DNA from: Mobilicoccus pelagius NBRC 104925
GTDB lineage: Bacteria; Actinomycetota; Actinomycetes; Actinomycetales; Dermatophilaceae
DNA: 64,000 bases
NCBI RefSeq assembly: GCF_000247995.1
Contig: NZ_BAFE01000094.1
Location: forward strand, 186,001-250,000
Direction of reading: 5' to 3'
Every line of letters starts with the position of its first letter. The stretch's first letter is position 1. Both the position numbers and the translations under genes were made by a program. The notes beneath the pieces are model-generated. The model ran no database searches. It worked only from the letters and a program-made list of their open reading frames with translations, and was not told the DNA's origin. This document shows positions 45,316 through 53,524 of this stretch, in pieces.

Positions 45316-46251
45316 GTGCCCATCTATGACGACGTCACCAAGCTCGTCGGCCACACCCCCCTCGTCCGAGTCAACCGCACCCTCCAAGGTGTCGACCCGT
45401 CGACGACCGTCGCGGCCAAGCTCGAGTTCTACAACCCGGCCAACTCCGTCAAGGACCGCATCGGCGTCGCCATCGTCGACGCCGCCGAGGCCTCCGGCGA
45501 GCTCGAGCCGGGCGGCACCATCGTCGAGGCGACGAGCGGCAACACCGGCATCGCCCTCGCGATGGTCGGCGCGGCCCGCGGCTACGACGTCGTCCTCGCG
45601 ATGCCGGAGACGATGAGCGCCGAGCGCAAGGCACTGCTGCGCGCATTCGGCGCCGAGCTCGTCCTCACCCCCGGTAAGGACGGCATGCGCGGCGCCGTGG
45701 AGAAGGCCGAGGAGATCGTCGCCGAACGCGGTGGCATCCTCGCCCGCCAGTTCGCCAACGAGGCCAACCCGGCGATCCACGCCGCGACGACGGCCCAGGA
45801 GATCTGGGAGGACACCGACGGCGAGGTCGACATCGTCGTCTCCTCGATCGGCACGGGCGGCACGATCACCGGCATCGGCCGGGCGCTCAAGGAGCGCAAG
45901 CCCGAGGTGATCATGATCGGCGTCGAGCCCAAGGAGTCCCCGATCCTCAACGGCGGCCAGGCCGGCCCGCACAAGATCCAGGGCATCGGCGCGAACTTCG
46001 TGCCGGAGACCCTCGACACGGGCATCTACGACGAGGTCGTCGACGTCGACATCGACACGTCCGTCGAGTTCGCCCGCAAGGCGGCGACGAAGGACGGGAT
46101 GCTCGTCGGTCTGTCCTCCGGTGCCGCGCTCGCCGCGGCCCAGCAGGTCGCGCAGCGCCCCGCGAACAAGGGCAAGACGATCGTCGTCATCATCCCGTCC
46201 TTCGGTGAGCGCTACCTGTCGACGGTGCTCTTCGACGGTCTGCGCGACTGA
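45316..46251 (+). CDS. cysK: Cysteine synthase A (O-acetylserine sulfhydrylase)
   Basis: A 311-residue PLP enzyme that makes cysteine from O-acetylserine and sulfide. Lys46 in NSVKDR binds PLP, TSGNTG at 73-78 binds the substrate carboxylate, and the glycine-rich phosphate loop is [22 protein letters not shown] and GIGANFVPE complete the family pattern. The GTG at 45316 has GGAAGG upstream. cysE follows after 49 bp, so the two genes of cysteine synthesis are probably one operon, and their products normally form the cysteine synthase complex. Confidence 0.95.
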   Translation: MPIYDDVTKLVGHTPLVRVNRTLQGVDPSTTVAAKLEFYNPANSVKDRIGVAIVDAAEASGELEPGGTIVEATSGNTGIALAMVGAARGYDVVLAMPETMSAERKALLRAFGAELVLTPGKDGMRGAVEKAEEIVAERGGILARQFANEANPAIHAATTAQEIWEDTDGEVDIVVSSIGTGGTITGIGRALKERKPEVIMIGVEPKESPILNGGQAGPHKIQGIGANFVPETLDTGIYDEVVDVDIDTSVEFARKAATKDGMLVGLSSGAALAAAQQVAQRPANKGKTIVVIIPSFGERYLSTVLFDGLRD

Positions 46252-46300
46252 CGTCTCGTTTCACCCCGCCCCGCCACCGCCTCGACACGAAGGACGATCC

Positions 46301-47128
46301 ATGACGAACTCGACCACCGCGCTCGCCCATGCCTCCTCGGTCGTCGACGCGGCCCGCAACGCCCTGCCCCGGCTCCGGCTCGTGGGCTCCGGGCGTGACG
46401 ACGCCCCGATCGACGTGCTCGCCGACGCCCCGGCGAACGTCGTCGGCGACGACACCTCCCGTCCCGCGTCACCGGAGGAGTGCGCATGCGTCGGCATCAC
46501 GACGACGCACGCCGACTGCCCGGTCGAGGGGCACGGGCGGCGTCCGTGGTGGCGGCGGGTCGTCGACACGGTGGTGGAGGATCTCGACGCGGCCGTCGAG
46601 CGTGACCCGGCGGCGACGTCGCGGACGCAGATGGCGGTCGTCTCCCCGGGTCTCCACGCGATCTGGGCGCACCGCATCGCCCATTCGATGTGGCGGCACG
46701 AGGAGCTGCGGGTTCCGGCGCGCGTGCTGTCGAACGTGGCCCGCACAGTCACCGGCACCGAGATCCACCCCGGGGCGACGATCGGTCGGCGGTTCTTCAT
46801 CGACCACGGCATGGCCGTCGTCATCGGCGAGACCGCCGAGATCGGCGACGACGTCATGCTCTACCAGGGTGTCACCCTCGGTGGTCGCACGCTCGACAAG
46901 GGCAAGCGTCACCCCACGCTCGGCAGCGGCATCACCGTCGGGGCGGGCGCGAAGATCCTCGGCGCCGTCACCCTCGGCGACGGTGCACAGATCGGCGCCA
47001 ACTCGGTCGTCGTCAAGGACGTGCCGCCGAACCACGTCGCGACGGGCATCCCGGCGCACACCCGCGTGCTCCGCGGCCACGAGGACCCCGTCGACGCGAT
47101 GTTCGCCGACCCGGCCCTCTGGATCTGA
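46301..47128 (+). CDS. cysE: Serine O-acetyltransferase with Cys/His-bearing N-terminal extension
   Basis: A 275-residue enzyme that acetylates serine to O-acetylserine for CysK. The catalytic region begins near residue 83, with the left-handed beta-helix hexapeptides IHPGATIGRRFFIDHGMAVVIGETAEIGDDVMLYQGVTLGG and GAKILGAVTLGDGAQIGANSVV. The acceptor-site His pair is in DHGM and HPT. The C-terminus ends in DPALWI; a C-terminal Ile is the residue that inserts into the CysK active site in the complex. The first ~82 residues are extra and include C61, C63, H70, C73 and H78. The ATG at 46301 follows GAAGGA. Last gene before a strong terminator. Confidence 0.92.
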   Translation: MTNSTTALAHASSVVDAARNALPRLRLVGSGRDDAPIDVLADAPANVVGDDTSRPASPEECACVGITTTHADCPVEGHGRRPWWRRVVDTVVEDLDAAVERDPAATSRTQMAVVSPGLHAIWAHRIAHSMWRHEELRVPARVLSNVARTVTGTEIHPGATIGRRFFIDHGMAVVIGETAEIGDDVMLYQGVTLGGRTLDKGKRHPTLGSGITVGAGAKILGAVTLGDGAQIGANSVVVKDVPPNHVATGIPAHTRVLRGHEDPVDAMFADPALWI

Positions 47129-47173
47129 CGGGCGGCACCCGGGCCTCCGACCGCAGGCCGCAGGCCCGGCATG

Positions 47174-47217
47174 CGAGAAGGGGCTCCGATCCATCACCGG
47201 ATCGGAGCCCCTTCTCG
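47174..47217. terminator. Strong bidirectional terminator after cysE
   Basis: A 19-bp perfect stem (47174-47192 with 47199-47217, beginning CGAGAAGGGGCTCC) with a 6-nt loop, between cysE and a convergent small gene. Confidence 0.8.
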
Positions 47218-47231
47218 TGGGTACGGCCGCG

Positions 47232-47423
47232 TCACTCACTCTCGGAGGCGACGTTGTCCTCGCGGATCCCGACGGACTGGTCCTCGGTGCGCTCCTCGGA
47301 CTCGGCGAGGATGGCCTCCGCCTGCTGCTCGGGGTCGGCGCTGCCCGAATGGAGCTCCTCGGGCAGCAGCTCGGCGCGGCGCTCGACGTCGTCGGGGTCG
47401 ACGTCGTCGAAGGCGCCGGTCAC
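47232..47423 (-). CDS. Small acidic protein (63 aa), hypothetical
   Basis: A 63-residue, very acidic and hydrophilic protein (DDVDPDDVERRAELLPEEL, then repeated Glu) with no signal or membrane span. Its GTG start overlaps the stop of the upstream YtxH-like gene by four bases, and its composition is unlike the shadow frames, which supports a real coupled gene. The function is unknown; the pairing suggests a small general-stress module. Confidence 0.6.
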   Translation of the reverse strand: MTGAFDDVDPDDVERRAELLPEELHSGSADPEQQAEAILAESEERTEDQSVGIREDNVASESE

Positions 47424-47761
47424 TTGGACTGGACCTTCGTCTCCCGCGGCGTGTAGTCGCTGCCCTTCTCCTGGCCGATCATCGCGCCGCCCTCGCCCTC
47501 GCCCTCGTCGCCGGCGGCGTCGGAGACCTTGTCCTTGACGGTGGAGGCGGCGGACCCGGCGGCGGAGCTGATCTTGGCGCCCACGTCGGGGGCCTTCTCC
47601 TTGACGGTCTCGGTGGCGACGGAGACCTTCTCCTGCACGCGGGGGTCGTGCCAGAGGGCATCGGCCTGCTTCTTCATGTCGTCGTAGCGGTCGCGGCCGG
47701 CGCGGGTGCCGAGCACGTAACCGGCGGCGGCTCCGGCGAGGAAGGTCAGCTTGAGCTTCAT
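47420..47761 (-). CDS. YtxH-like small membrane-anchored protein
   Basis: A 113-residue protein. It starts KLKLTFLAGAAAGYVLGTRAGRDRYD, the N-terminal hydrophobic anchor and GTRAGR(E/D)RY motif of actinobacterial YtxH-like proteins, followed by an amphipathic Ala/Lys/Asp-rich helix (about 45-90) resembling apolipoprotein/LEA-type helices. Such proteins are linked to general or envelope stress. It lies upstream of, and overlaps, the 63-residue gene. The start ATG at 47761 has AAGGGA close upstream on the minus strand. Confidence 0.75.
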   Translation of the reverse strand: MKLKLTFLAGAAAGYVLGTRAGRDRYDDMKKQADALWHDPRVQEKVSVATETVKEKAPDVGAKISSAAGSAASTVKDKVSDAAGDEGEGEGGAMIGQEKGSDYTPRETKVQSK

Positions 47762-47811
47762 GGGGACATCCCTTTCGTTCGACTGGGGGGCACTCTACGG
47801 GGCCCGTCGAG

Positions 47812-47898
47812 CGGAGGGCGTGGGATTCGAACCCACGATGACGTTGCCGCCATAGCGGTTTTCAAGACCGCCGCACTAGGCCACTATGCGAGCCCTCC
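47812..47898 (-). tRNA. tRNA-Ser (anticodon UGA)
   Basis: The minus strand gives a class II tRNA of 87 nt: acceptor GGAGGGC/GCCCTCC, anticodon stem GCGGT/ACCGC with loop CTTGAAA (anticodon TGA), a long variable arm and T-arm GTGGGTTCGAATCCCAC. CCA is not encoded. It reads UCA and UCG-type codons. Confidence 0.95.
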
Positions 47899-48037
47899 AC
47901 GGCCGCCGGCGGCGCCGACGGTCCTCCGAGGGTACCCATGCGGGCGGGCCGGGCGACACCTGCCGGGGGCTGCCGGTCCTTCGTCCGTCGGGGTCGTGTC
48001 GACATCCGAAGTGCGACTCGGCTGTCACGCCCCGCCT

Positions 48038-48049
48038 CGTTGCGCAACG
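48038..48049 (+). promoter_or_regulatory. Candidate LacI-family operator
   Basis: A perfect 12-bp palindrome, CGTTGCGCAACG, with the central CG step typical of LacI/PurR operators, lies 9 bp before the regulator's ATG, suggesting autorepression. Confidence 0.55.
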
Positions 48050-48058
48050 ATGGGAGGC

Positions 48059-49063
48059 ATGGCGGTGACGATGACGCAGGTGGCGAAGGAGGCCGGGGTC
48101 TCGGTCAGCACGGTGTCGCATGTCATCAACGGCACGCGGCCGGTGGCACAGTCCACGCGTCGTCAGGTCCTCGACGCGATGGAACGGCTGGGGTTCACGC
48201 ATCAGCCCGTGGCTCGATCCCTCGCCGCCGGGAGCACGACGACGATCGGTGTCGCCATCCCGTTGTCGGGCAACCCGTTCCACCAGGAGCTGTTCGCCGG
48301 CATCGAGGGGGAGGCCCGTCGGCAGCACTTCAGCGTGCTCGTCTCCGACACTTCCGACGACCCCCGTCGGGAGCGGGAGGTCGTCGCCAATCTCATCGCG
48401 CACCACGTCCGGGGCGTGCTCGTCTCCCCGACGGCGGGGTGGGCGCGGGGCGCCGCCCGGGTCGTGCGCGAACATCAGCTGCCCTGCGTGCTCGTCGACC
48501 GGCTCCTGTCCGCGCCGGTGGACCAGGTGGGCGTCGAGAACGAGAGGTCGACGGCGATGCTCGTCGAGCATCTCGTCGTCAAGGGGCACCGGCGCATCGG
48601 GTGTCTCTCGGGGCGGGAGGGCCTTTCCACCACGGACGAACGCGTCGCCGGTTACACGGCGGCGCTGCGGGCGGCGGCATTGCCGATCGACGACGACCTC
48701 GTCGTGAGCGGCGACTCCACCGACTCCGGCGGTCGGCGGGCGATGCGCACCCTCCTCGCACTGCCGGACCCGCCGACGGCCGTGTTCATCGCCAACGACT
48801 CGATGAGTCTGGGGGCGCTGCGGGCGCTCAAGGAAGCGGGGCGGCGGGTGCCCGAGGACCTCGCCCTCGTGTGCTTCGACGACCCGCCGTGGGGGGATCT
48901 CGCCGTTCCCGGTCTCACGGCGATCGCCCAGCCGACCTTCGCGATGGGGGCTCGTGCCGTCCAGCTGCTCGCCCGTCGCATCACGGACCCGGACGCCCCC
49001 GCGCAGACCCTGCGTCTGCGCGGCGAGGTGACCCACCGGGGTTCCTGCGGCTGCCGCGTCTGA
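48059..49063 (+). CDS. LacI-family transcriptional regulator
   Basis: A 334-residue repressor. The N-terminal helix-turn-helix and hinge read TMTQVAKEAGVSVSTVSHVINGTRPVAQSTR with VLDAMERLGFTHQPVARSLAAG. The periplasmic-binding-like effector domain follows (about 62-330): TTTIGVAIPLSGNPFHQEL, GVLVSPTAGW, RIGCLSGREGLSTTDERVAGY, AVFIANDSMSLGALRALKEAG and CFDDPPWGDL. Members respond to sugars or nucleosides. No transport or catabolic genes adjoin it, so its regulon is elsewhere. The ATG at 48059 has GGGAGG upstream. Confidence 0.92.
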   Translation: MAVTMTQVAKEAGVSVSTVSHVINGTRPVAQSTRRQVLDAMERLGFTHQPVARSLAAGSTTTIGVAIPLSGNPFHQELFAGIEGEARRQHFSVLVSDTSDDPRREREVVANLIAHHVRGVLVSPTAGWARGAARVVREHQLPCVLVDRLLSAPVDQVGVENERSTAMLVEHLVVKGHRRIGCLSGREGLSTTDERVAGYTAALRAAALPIDDDLVVSGDSTDSGGRRAMRTLLALPDPPTAVFIANDSMSLGALRALKEAGRRVPEDLALVCFDDPPWGDLAVPGLTAIAQPTFAMGARAVQLLARRITDPDAPAQTLRLRGEVTHRGSCGCRV

Positions 49064-49527
49064 CGGTCCGGCGGTTCCCGAGTCGGGTCCGGGCCCGGCC
49101 CCGAGCCCGACATTCGTCCCGCCCCCGGCCGGCGCGCGCCTCCGCCCGTGCACCCTCCTCCCGCGCATACGCGCGGGAGGGACGTCCTGGTGTCCGACGG
49201 ATGAACGTTTCGCGGCCCGTCGGCGGCGCCCGGGTGAGGCCCTGCGCGGCAGGATTCAGTGACCTTCGGTGTTCGCGCAGGACCTGCCGGGGAGGGGGCT
49301 GGCCGCGTCCCCGTCGGGATGGGGGCGACCCCTCCTCTTCGCGCCTCCTGCGTGTTAACGTGAACTCGGTTGCAAGTGCAGTTCCTCGCAGTACGGCTAC
49401 GAGTCGCCACTCGAGAGCCCCGCATCGGTGGGACCCTCAGGTGTCCTGCTGAGTTGGGGTCGTGCGGCAGCCAGGTCGTCGCGAAGTGCGGCGTCCATCG
49501 CCACACCAGTAGAGAGTTGTTTTCCCC
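49064..49527. other. Intergenic region between the LacI gene and the cold-shock gene
   Basis: 464 bases. It holds the hairpin at 49157-49180 and then no convincing gene. TAACGT at 49356-49361 is the best -10 candidate for the cold-shock gene and would give a leader of about 160 nt, the kind of long 5'UTR common upstream of csp genes. A GAGAG ribosome-binding site precedes the start by about 15 nt. Confidence 0.45.
49157..49180 (+). terminator. Hairpin after the LacI gene
   Basis: A 10-bp perfect stem CCTCCCGCGC/GCGCGGGAGG with the 4-nt loop ATAC. Confidence 0.65.
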
Positions 49528-49731
49528 ATGGCACAGGGCACCGTCAAGTGGTTCAACGCTGAAAAGGGCTTCGGCTTCATCGCGCAGGATGGGGGTGGCC
49601 CGGACGTGTTCGTCCACTACTCCGCCATTCAGACCAACGGATACCGCTCCCTCGACGAGGCGCAGCGTGTGGAGTTCGAGGTCACCCAGGGCCCCAAGGG
49701 TCCCCAGGCCGACGACGTTCGTCCGCTCTGA
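49528..49731 (+). CDS. cspA: Cold-shock protein (CspA family)
   Basis: A 67-residue single cold-shock domain. It begins [20 protein letters not shown] with RNP1 (KGFGFI) and continues to RNP2 (DVFVHYSAI), then the [19 protein letters not shown] end. It binds single-stranded RNA/DNA and acts as an RNA chaperone. The upstream ~160-nt leader and the following hairpin suggest a monocistronic, leader-regulated mRNA. Confidence 0.95.
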   Translation: MAQGTVKWFNAEKGFGFIAQDGGGPDVFVHYSAIQTNGYRSLDEAQRVEFEVTQGPKGPQADDVRPL

Positions 49732-49748
49732 TCCTTCTTCAGACTTCT

Positions 49749-49783
49749 CCGAGGGGCTCCCGGCACTGCCGGGGGCCCCTCGG
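49749..49783 (+). terminator. Terminator of the cold-shock gene
   Basis: Outer stem CCGAGGGGC/GCCCCTCGG continuing, after one mismatch, into CCCGGC/GCCGGG around the loop ACT; starts 18 nt after the stop. Confidence 0.8.
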
Positions 49784-49855
49784 CGCGTCCGGGGGCATCC
49801 GCGGGGGCGGTTCTCAGCCTCGGTGCGCCGGCCCCGTGACCTACCCTGGGGACTC

Positions 49856-50947
49856 GTGAGCGACGACCCTCGCGCCGCCGACGCGCCTCGCCCCCAGGGA
49901 GACCCATCCGCCTCCACCGCGCAGCGCTCCACCGGGGCGCTCTCGCCGAACTCCACGCCGACGTCCTCGTCAGGTGGCCTCTCACCGTCGGGGTCCACGA
50001 GCGTCGGCGCGCAGGCCGGGTTCTGGGCGGAGGACTACACCCCCACGAGGGCCGACCGGATCTGCCTCGGCCTCATCCTCCTCAGCGCCGTGTACGGCAT
50101 CGCGGTCATGCTCGCGCGGCCGACCCTGCTCGGGTACAGCCCGCTGGTCCTCGCGACCCTCTCGGGCAGCCGGTCCGCGCTCGTGACGATCGGGGCCCAG
50201 CATGCCGTCGGCCTCACGAGCTGGGGCGTCGTCGTCGCGGCGTTCCTCCTCTCGACGGTGAGCGCCATCAAGCTCGACCTGCTCATGTGGTGGGCCGGGC
50301 GGTTGTGGGGCGATGTCTTCGTCGCGAACCTCGTCGGCGACTCGCATCGCAAGGCGCGCTCGGCGGAGCGGGCCGAACAGCTCGTCCGCCGCTTCGAGTC
50401 CCTCGCGATCGTCCTCCTCAACGTGCCGGTGCTCCCCATCCCGCGCGGGATCATCACCGCCGTCCTCGGCGCCTCCGGTACGCGGTTCCGCAAGCTCCTC
50501 GTCGTCGATCTCCTCGCCTCGGCCGTCGTGCAGGCGATGTGGCTCGTCCTCGGCCATCGCATCGGTCAGCCCGTCGTGCAGGTCGTCGAGGTCATCGCCC
50601 GGTACTCCCTGTGGCTCACGCTCGCGATCCTCGCCGTCATCGTCGTCGGAGCGATGCGCAAGGCCCGTCGCGATACAGGCGACGACTCGGACGATCCTGC
50701 CGCCGACACCACCGACGGGGTCCCCACCGTCGACGACGCCACGGTTTCGGCGTCGACGGACGTGCCGGCCACGAGCACCACGGTCGATGCACCAGACGCG
50801 ACGGACGCGACCGGTTCGGCCGACACGACCGGGACGGACGGAGCGATCGACGCCGCCGGGGTGACCGACACGGACGGCAACACGCATACGCCGGGCGCCC
50901 CGGACGACCGGCCGGAGGCTCCGGGCCCCACGTCGACGTCCGCGTGA
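49856..50947 (+). CDS. DedA/VTT-like membrane protein with disordered termini
   Basis: A 363-residue membrane protein. The first ~60 residues and last ~90 (Asp/Thr/Ala-rich) look disordered. The central ~200 residues have about five hydrophobic segments and a VTT/DedA-like block: RRFESLAIVLLNVPVLPIPRGIITAVLGASGTRFRKLLVVDLLAS followed by LGHRIGQPV. DedA proteins are proton-coupled flippases needed for envelope lipid recycling; similarity here is recognisable but not strong. The GTG at 49856 follows GGGGA, with TACCCT 8 nt upstream. The stop overlaps a paralog by four bases. Confidence 0.65.
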   Translation: MSDDPRAADAPRPQGDPSASTAQRSTGALSPNSTPTSSSGGLSPSGSTSVGAQAGFWAEDYTPTRADRICLGLILLSAVYGIAVMLARPTLLGYSPLVLATLSGSRSALVTIGAQHAVGLTSWGVVVAAFLLSTVSAIKLDLLMWWAGRLWGDVFVANLVGDSHRKARSAERAEQLVRRFESLAIVLLNVPVLPIPRGIITAVLGASGTRFRKLLVVDLLASAVVQAMWLVLGHRIGQPVVQVVEVIARYSLWLTLAILAVIVVGAMRKARRDTGDDSDDPAADTTDGVPTVDDATVSASTDVPATSTTVDAPDATDATGSADTTGTDGAIDAAGVTDTDGNTHTPGAPDDRPEAPGPTSTSA

Positions 50948-51618
50948 GCACGGAGGTCGTCCCGCCTCCCCGCCGTCGTCGCGTGGCAGAGGCGGCTGTC
51001 GCGGTCGGGCTCGTCGTCGTCATCGTGTACGGGTTCGTCGCCGTGCCGCTGCGGGCGTGGCTCCTCGGCGTGGATCCCGCGCTTCTCGCCGCCATCACGG
51101 GCAGCCGCCCGGCGCTCGTCGCCGTGGGGGCGGCTGCGCGGGTGGGGGAGGGGCCGTGGCTGTGGCCGCTCCTCGTCGCGACCCTCTCGATCGTCAAGTT
51201 CCACTGGGTGTTCTGGTGGGCGGGACGGCTGTGGGGCGAGGCGGGGTTCGAGCGGGTCGCGGGTGAGGGGCCGCGGGCGCGTCGACGCATCGCTCGTGCC
51301 GAGTCCTTCGTGCGCCGCTGGCAGACGCCCGCGATCGTCCTCACCTACGTGCCCGTGCCGGTGGCGCGTGAGCTCGTCATCGTCGCGCTCGGCACGGCGG
51401 GGCGTCGGTTCTCGACGTTCGTCGTCCTCGACCTCCTCACCGCCGTGGTGACGCAGAGCCTCTGCGTCGTCCTCGGGGCGTGGCTCGGCGCGTCGGCCGT
51501 GGCCGTCGTCGCGGGGTACGCCGTCTACGCCGGGTGGGTCGCGCTCGCGGCCCTCGGGGTGATGACGGTCGCGGCGCTGCGGTCGTGGTGGCGGCGGCGC
51601 GTCAGCAGGCGTTCTTGA
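50944..51618 (+). CDS. DedA/VTT-like membrane protein, paralog of the preceding gene
   Basis: A 224-residue membrane protein with the same layout as its upstream neighbour: ITGSRPALVAVGAAARV parallels LSGSRSALVTIGAQHAV, FHWVFWWAGRLWGEAGFERVAGEGPRARRRIARAESFVRRW parallels the KLDLLMWWAGRLWGDVF region, and VPVPVARELVIVALGTAGRRFSTFVVLD matches the Pro-Arg re-entrant block. It lacks the long termini. GTGA overlap indicates coupled translation, so the pair may work as a heteromer. Its 3' end overlaps the convergent LCP gene by 17 bp. Confidence 0.65.
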   Translation: MSTEVVPPPRRRRVAEAAVAVGLVVVIVYGFVAVPLRAWLLGVDPALLAAITGSRPALVAVGAAARVGEGPWLWPLLVATLSIVKFHWVFWWAGRLWGEAGFERVAGEGPRARRRIARAESFVRRWQTPAIVLTYVPVPVARELVIVALGTAGRRFSTFVVLDLLTAVVTQSLCVVLGAWLGASAVAVVAGYAVYAGWVALAALGVMTVAALRSWWRRRVSRRS

Positions 51619-53092
51619 CGTCGACGAGGCCCTGGGCGGGCTCGGTCGGCGTCGAGCCGGGCGTGGTGCGCGGTGCCGAGGGTGTCGTGGTCGGCTGCGA
51701 CGAGGACGACCATGACGGGGCCGGAACCCCCTCGACCGGATGCGGCGAGATCGCGTTGCGGACGACCTCATGGATGTGGCCGTAGTCGGGGTCGGTGACC
51801 TTGACGATCTTGTTCGTGAACGGCAGGGAGCGGATCGTGCCCTCCTGCTGGACGCGGCCCACGAGCTCGGCCCACGCGCCGAGGTGTTCGGCCGGGATGT
51901 CGGTGTAGATGTTGTCCTTCGCGACCTTGGCGAGCGCCGGGTACCGCTCGAGCATCGTCGGTGCGTCGACCTGGCGGACGAGGGCGCCGACCATGCACCG
52001 CTGGCGGCCCATGCGGTTGAAGTCGTCGGTCGTCGCGCGGGAACGGGCGTACCACATGGCCGTGTAGCCGTCCATGTGCTGAGGCCCGGGCTCGATCCAG
52101 CCGTGGATCGAGCCGGGGACGATCTGCCCGTTCTCGACCTTGCCGCCGATGGGGATGCGGGTCTTGACGGTGATGTCGACGCCGCCCATCGCATCGACGA
52201 GGGCGGAGAACCCGCGGATGTCGATGACGACGGCGTAGTCGATGCCGAGGCCGAGGACCTCGGTGAGGGCGAGGCGGGTGGCGGTGAGGCCGGGCATCGG
52301 GTCGCCGGGGAAGAGGTCCTTGTGCTTCTCGCCCTCGTTCCACACCTCGTTCATGAGGCACGCGTCGCCGCAGTCGTACCCGTTCGGGTAGACCCGGGTG
52401 AGCGGGTTGGTGGGGCCGAGGGGGATGTTCTCGAGGTTGCGGGGGATACCGAAGAGGACGGTGTCGCCGCTGCGGGTGTCGATGCTCGCGACCATCATCG
52501 AGTCGGTGCGCAGGCCTGGGCGGCCCGGGTAGGCGTCGGAGCCGATGAGCATGACGTTGACACGGGGCACGGTGCGCCAGGCATTCCGACCGCTGCCGAT
52601 GGGGGTGGCCGCGCCCACGCCGCGGTCGACGTCGCCGTGGGAGAAGATCGACGACAGGGTGTCGCGGTGGATCATCACGTATTGCGTGGCGGGCGCGACC
52701 GGGGCGAGGACGGCGAGGACGAGCAGGGCGACGAACGTGCCGGCGGCGACGCGCTTGCCGGTCTGGGGGCGGCTCGGCCAGTTGAGTGCGGCGGTGTGGA
52801 CGAGGGACGCGGCGAGGACGATGAGCGCGAGGACCCCGGCGACGACGAGCCCGAGGAGGAGGTTACGTCGTACTCCGAGGAAGAGCGCCGCCTCGGTGGG
52901 GCCCTTGACGTAGATGAACGCGGCGGCGCCGACGACGCAGACGAGGAACACCGACATGAGGAGCCCGCCGAGGAATCGGCGGCCGCTGAGGAGCAGGCCG
53001 GAGCCGGGCAGGATCGCCCCGAGGGTCGTGAGACCGAGCAGCGGCCCCAGGCCACGACGCGGCCCGTACTCACCGGGATGCGCTGCACTCAT
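51602..53092 (-). CDS. LytR-CpsA-Psr (LCP) family protein
   Basis: A 496-residue membrane protein of the LCP family, which attaches teichoic-acid or arabinogalactan-type polymers to peptidoglycan. About four hydrophobic segments (20-155) precede the extracytoplasmic catalytic domain (about 180-440). Signature blocks are VNVMLIGSDAYPGRPGLRTDSMMVASID, GIPRNLENIP, DYAVVIDIRGFSALVDAMGGVDI, MDGYTAMWYARSRATTDDFNRMGRQRCMV, all with the Arg/Asp residues that bind the pyrophosphate. A Ser/Thr/Pro tail ends in KNAC. The ATG at 53092 follows GGAGGGGGAGA. The four-span N-terminus is longer than the usual single anchor. Confidence 0.9.
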   Translation of the reverse strand: MSAAHPGEYGPRRGLGPLLGLTTLGAILPGSGLLLSGRRFLGGLLMSVFLVCVVGAAAFIYVKGPTEAALFLGVRRNLLLGLVVAGVLALIVLAASLVHTAALNWPSRPQTGKRVAAGTFVALLVLAVLAPVAPATQYVMIHRDTLSSIFSHGDVDRGVGAATPIGSGRNAWRTVPRVNVMLIGSDAYPGRPGLRTDSMMVASIDTRSGDTVLFGIPRNLENIPLGPTNPLTRVYPNGYDCGDACLMNEVWNEGEKHKDLFPGDPMPGLTATRLALTEVLGLGIDYAVVIDIRGFSALVDAMGGVDITVKTRIPIGGKVENGQIVPGSIHGWIEPGPQHMDGYTAMWYARSRATTDDFNRMGRQRCMVGALVRQVDAPTMLERYPALAKVAKDNIYTDIPAEHLGAWAELVGRVQQEGTIRSLPFTNKIVKVTDPDYGHIHEVVRNAISPHPVEGVPAPSWSSSSQPTTTPSAPRTTPGSTPTEPAQGLVDVKNAC

Positions 53093-53355
53093 CGAATCTC
53101 CCCTCCGCGCGGAACGCGGGTGGCGTCCCCCTTCGTCATCGGCACCGCCCGCCCCGTCCTGCGCGGATCCAGGTGTCGCCCCCGAGCTTTCATGGTATCG
53201 ACCCGACCCCGGGCCACGTGGGCGGACGCTCGTTGCCCGGGCGCGGCGCGAACGGAGCTCGGCCGCGACTCGTCGGGAGCGGTTTTGTGTCGCAGCCCGC
53301 TCGGCGGGTAGGCTGAACTCCGCCGTGCGCCACATCAACGTGACGACCATGGCGT

Positions 53356-53449
53356 GGAGGCGTCGCCTAGTCCGGTCTATGGCGCCCGCCTGCTAAGCGG
53401 GTTTGGGGGTTATTCCCCATCGAGGGTTCAAATCCCTCCGCCTCCGCCA
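53356..53449 (+). tRNA. tRNA-Ser (anticodon GCU)
   Basis: Class II tRNA: acceptor GGAGGCG/CGCCTCC, anticodon stem CCCGC/GCGGG with loop CTGCTAA (anticodon GCT), a long variable arm and T-arm GAGGGTTCAAATCCCTC. An encoded CCA follows the discriminator G. It reads AGC/AGU codons. Confidence 0.96.
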
Positions 53450-53451
53450 CA

Positions 53452-53486
53452 CGAGAACCCCCCGGTTTCGGCCGGGGGGGTTCTCG
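53452..53486. terminator. Hairpin after tRNA-Ser, shared with the convergent histidine kinase
   Basis: CGAGAACCCCCCGG (53452-53465) pairs with CCGGGGGGGTTCTCG (53472-53486), one G bulged, starting 3 nt after the tRNA CCA. Confidence 0.75.
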
Positions 53487-53524
53487 CATGTCTCCCCTCG
53501 GAAGGCCCGCGGGACGGTGCTCGA

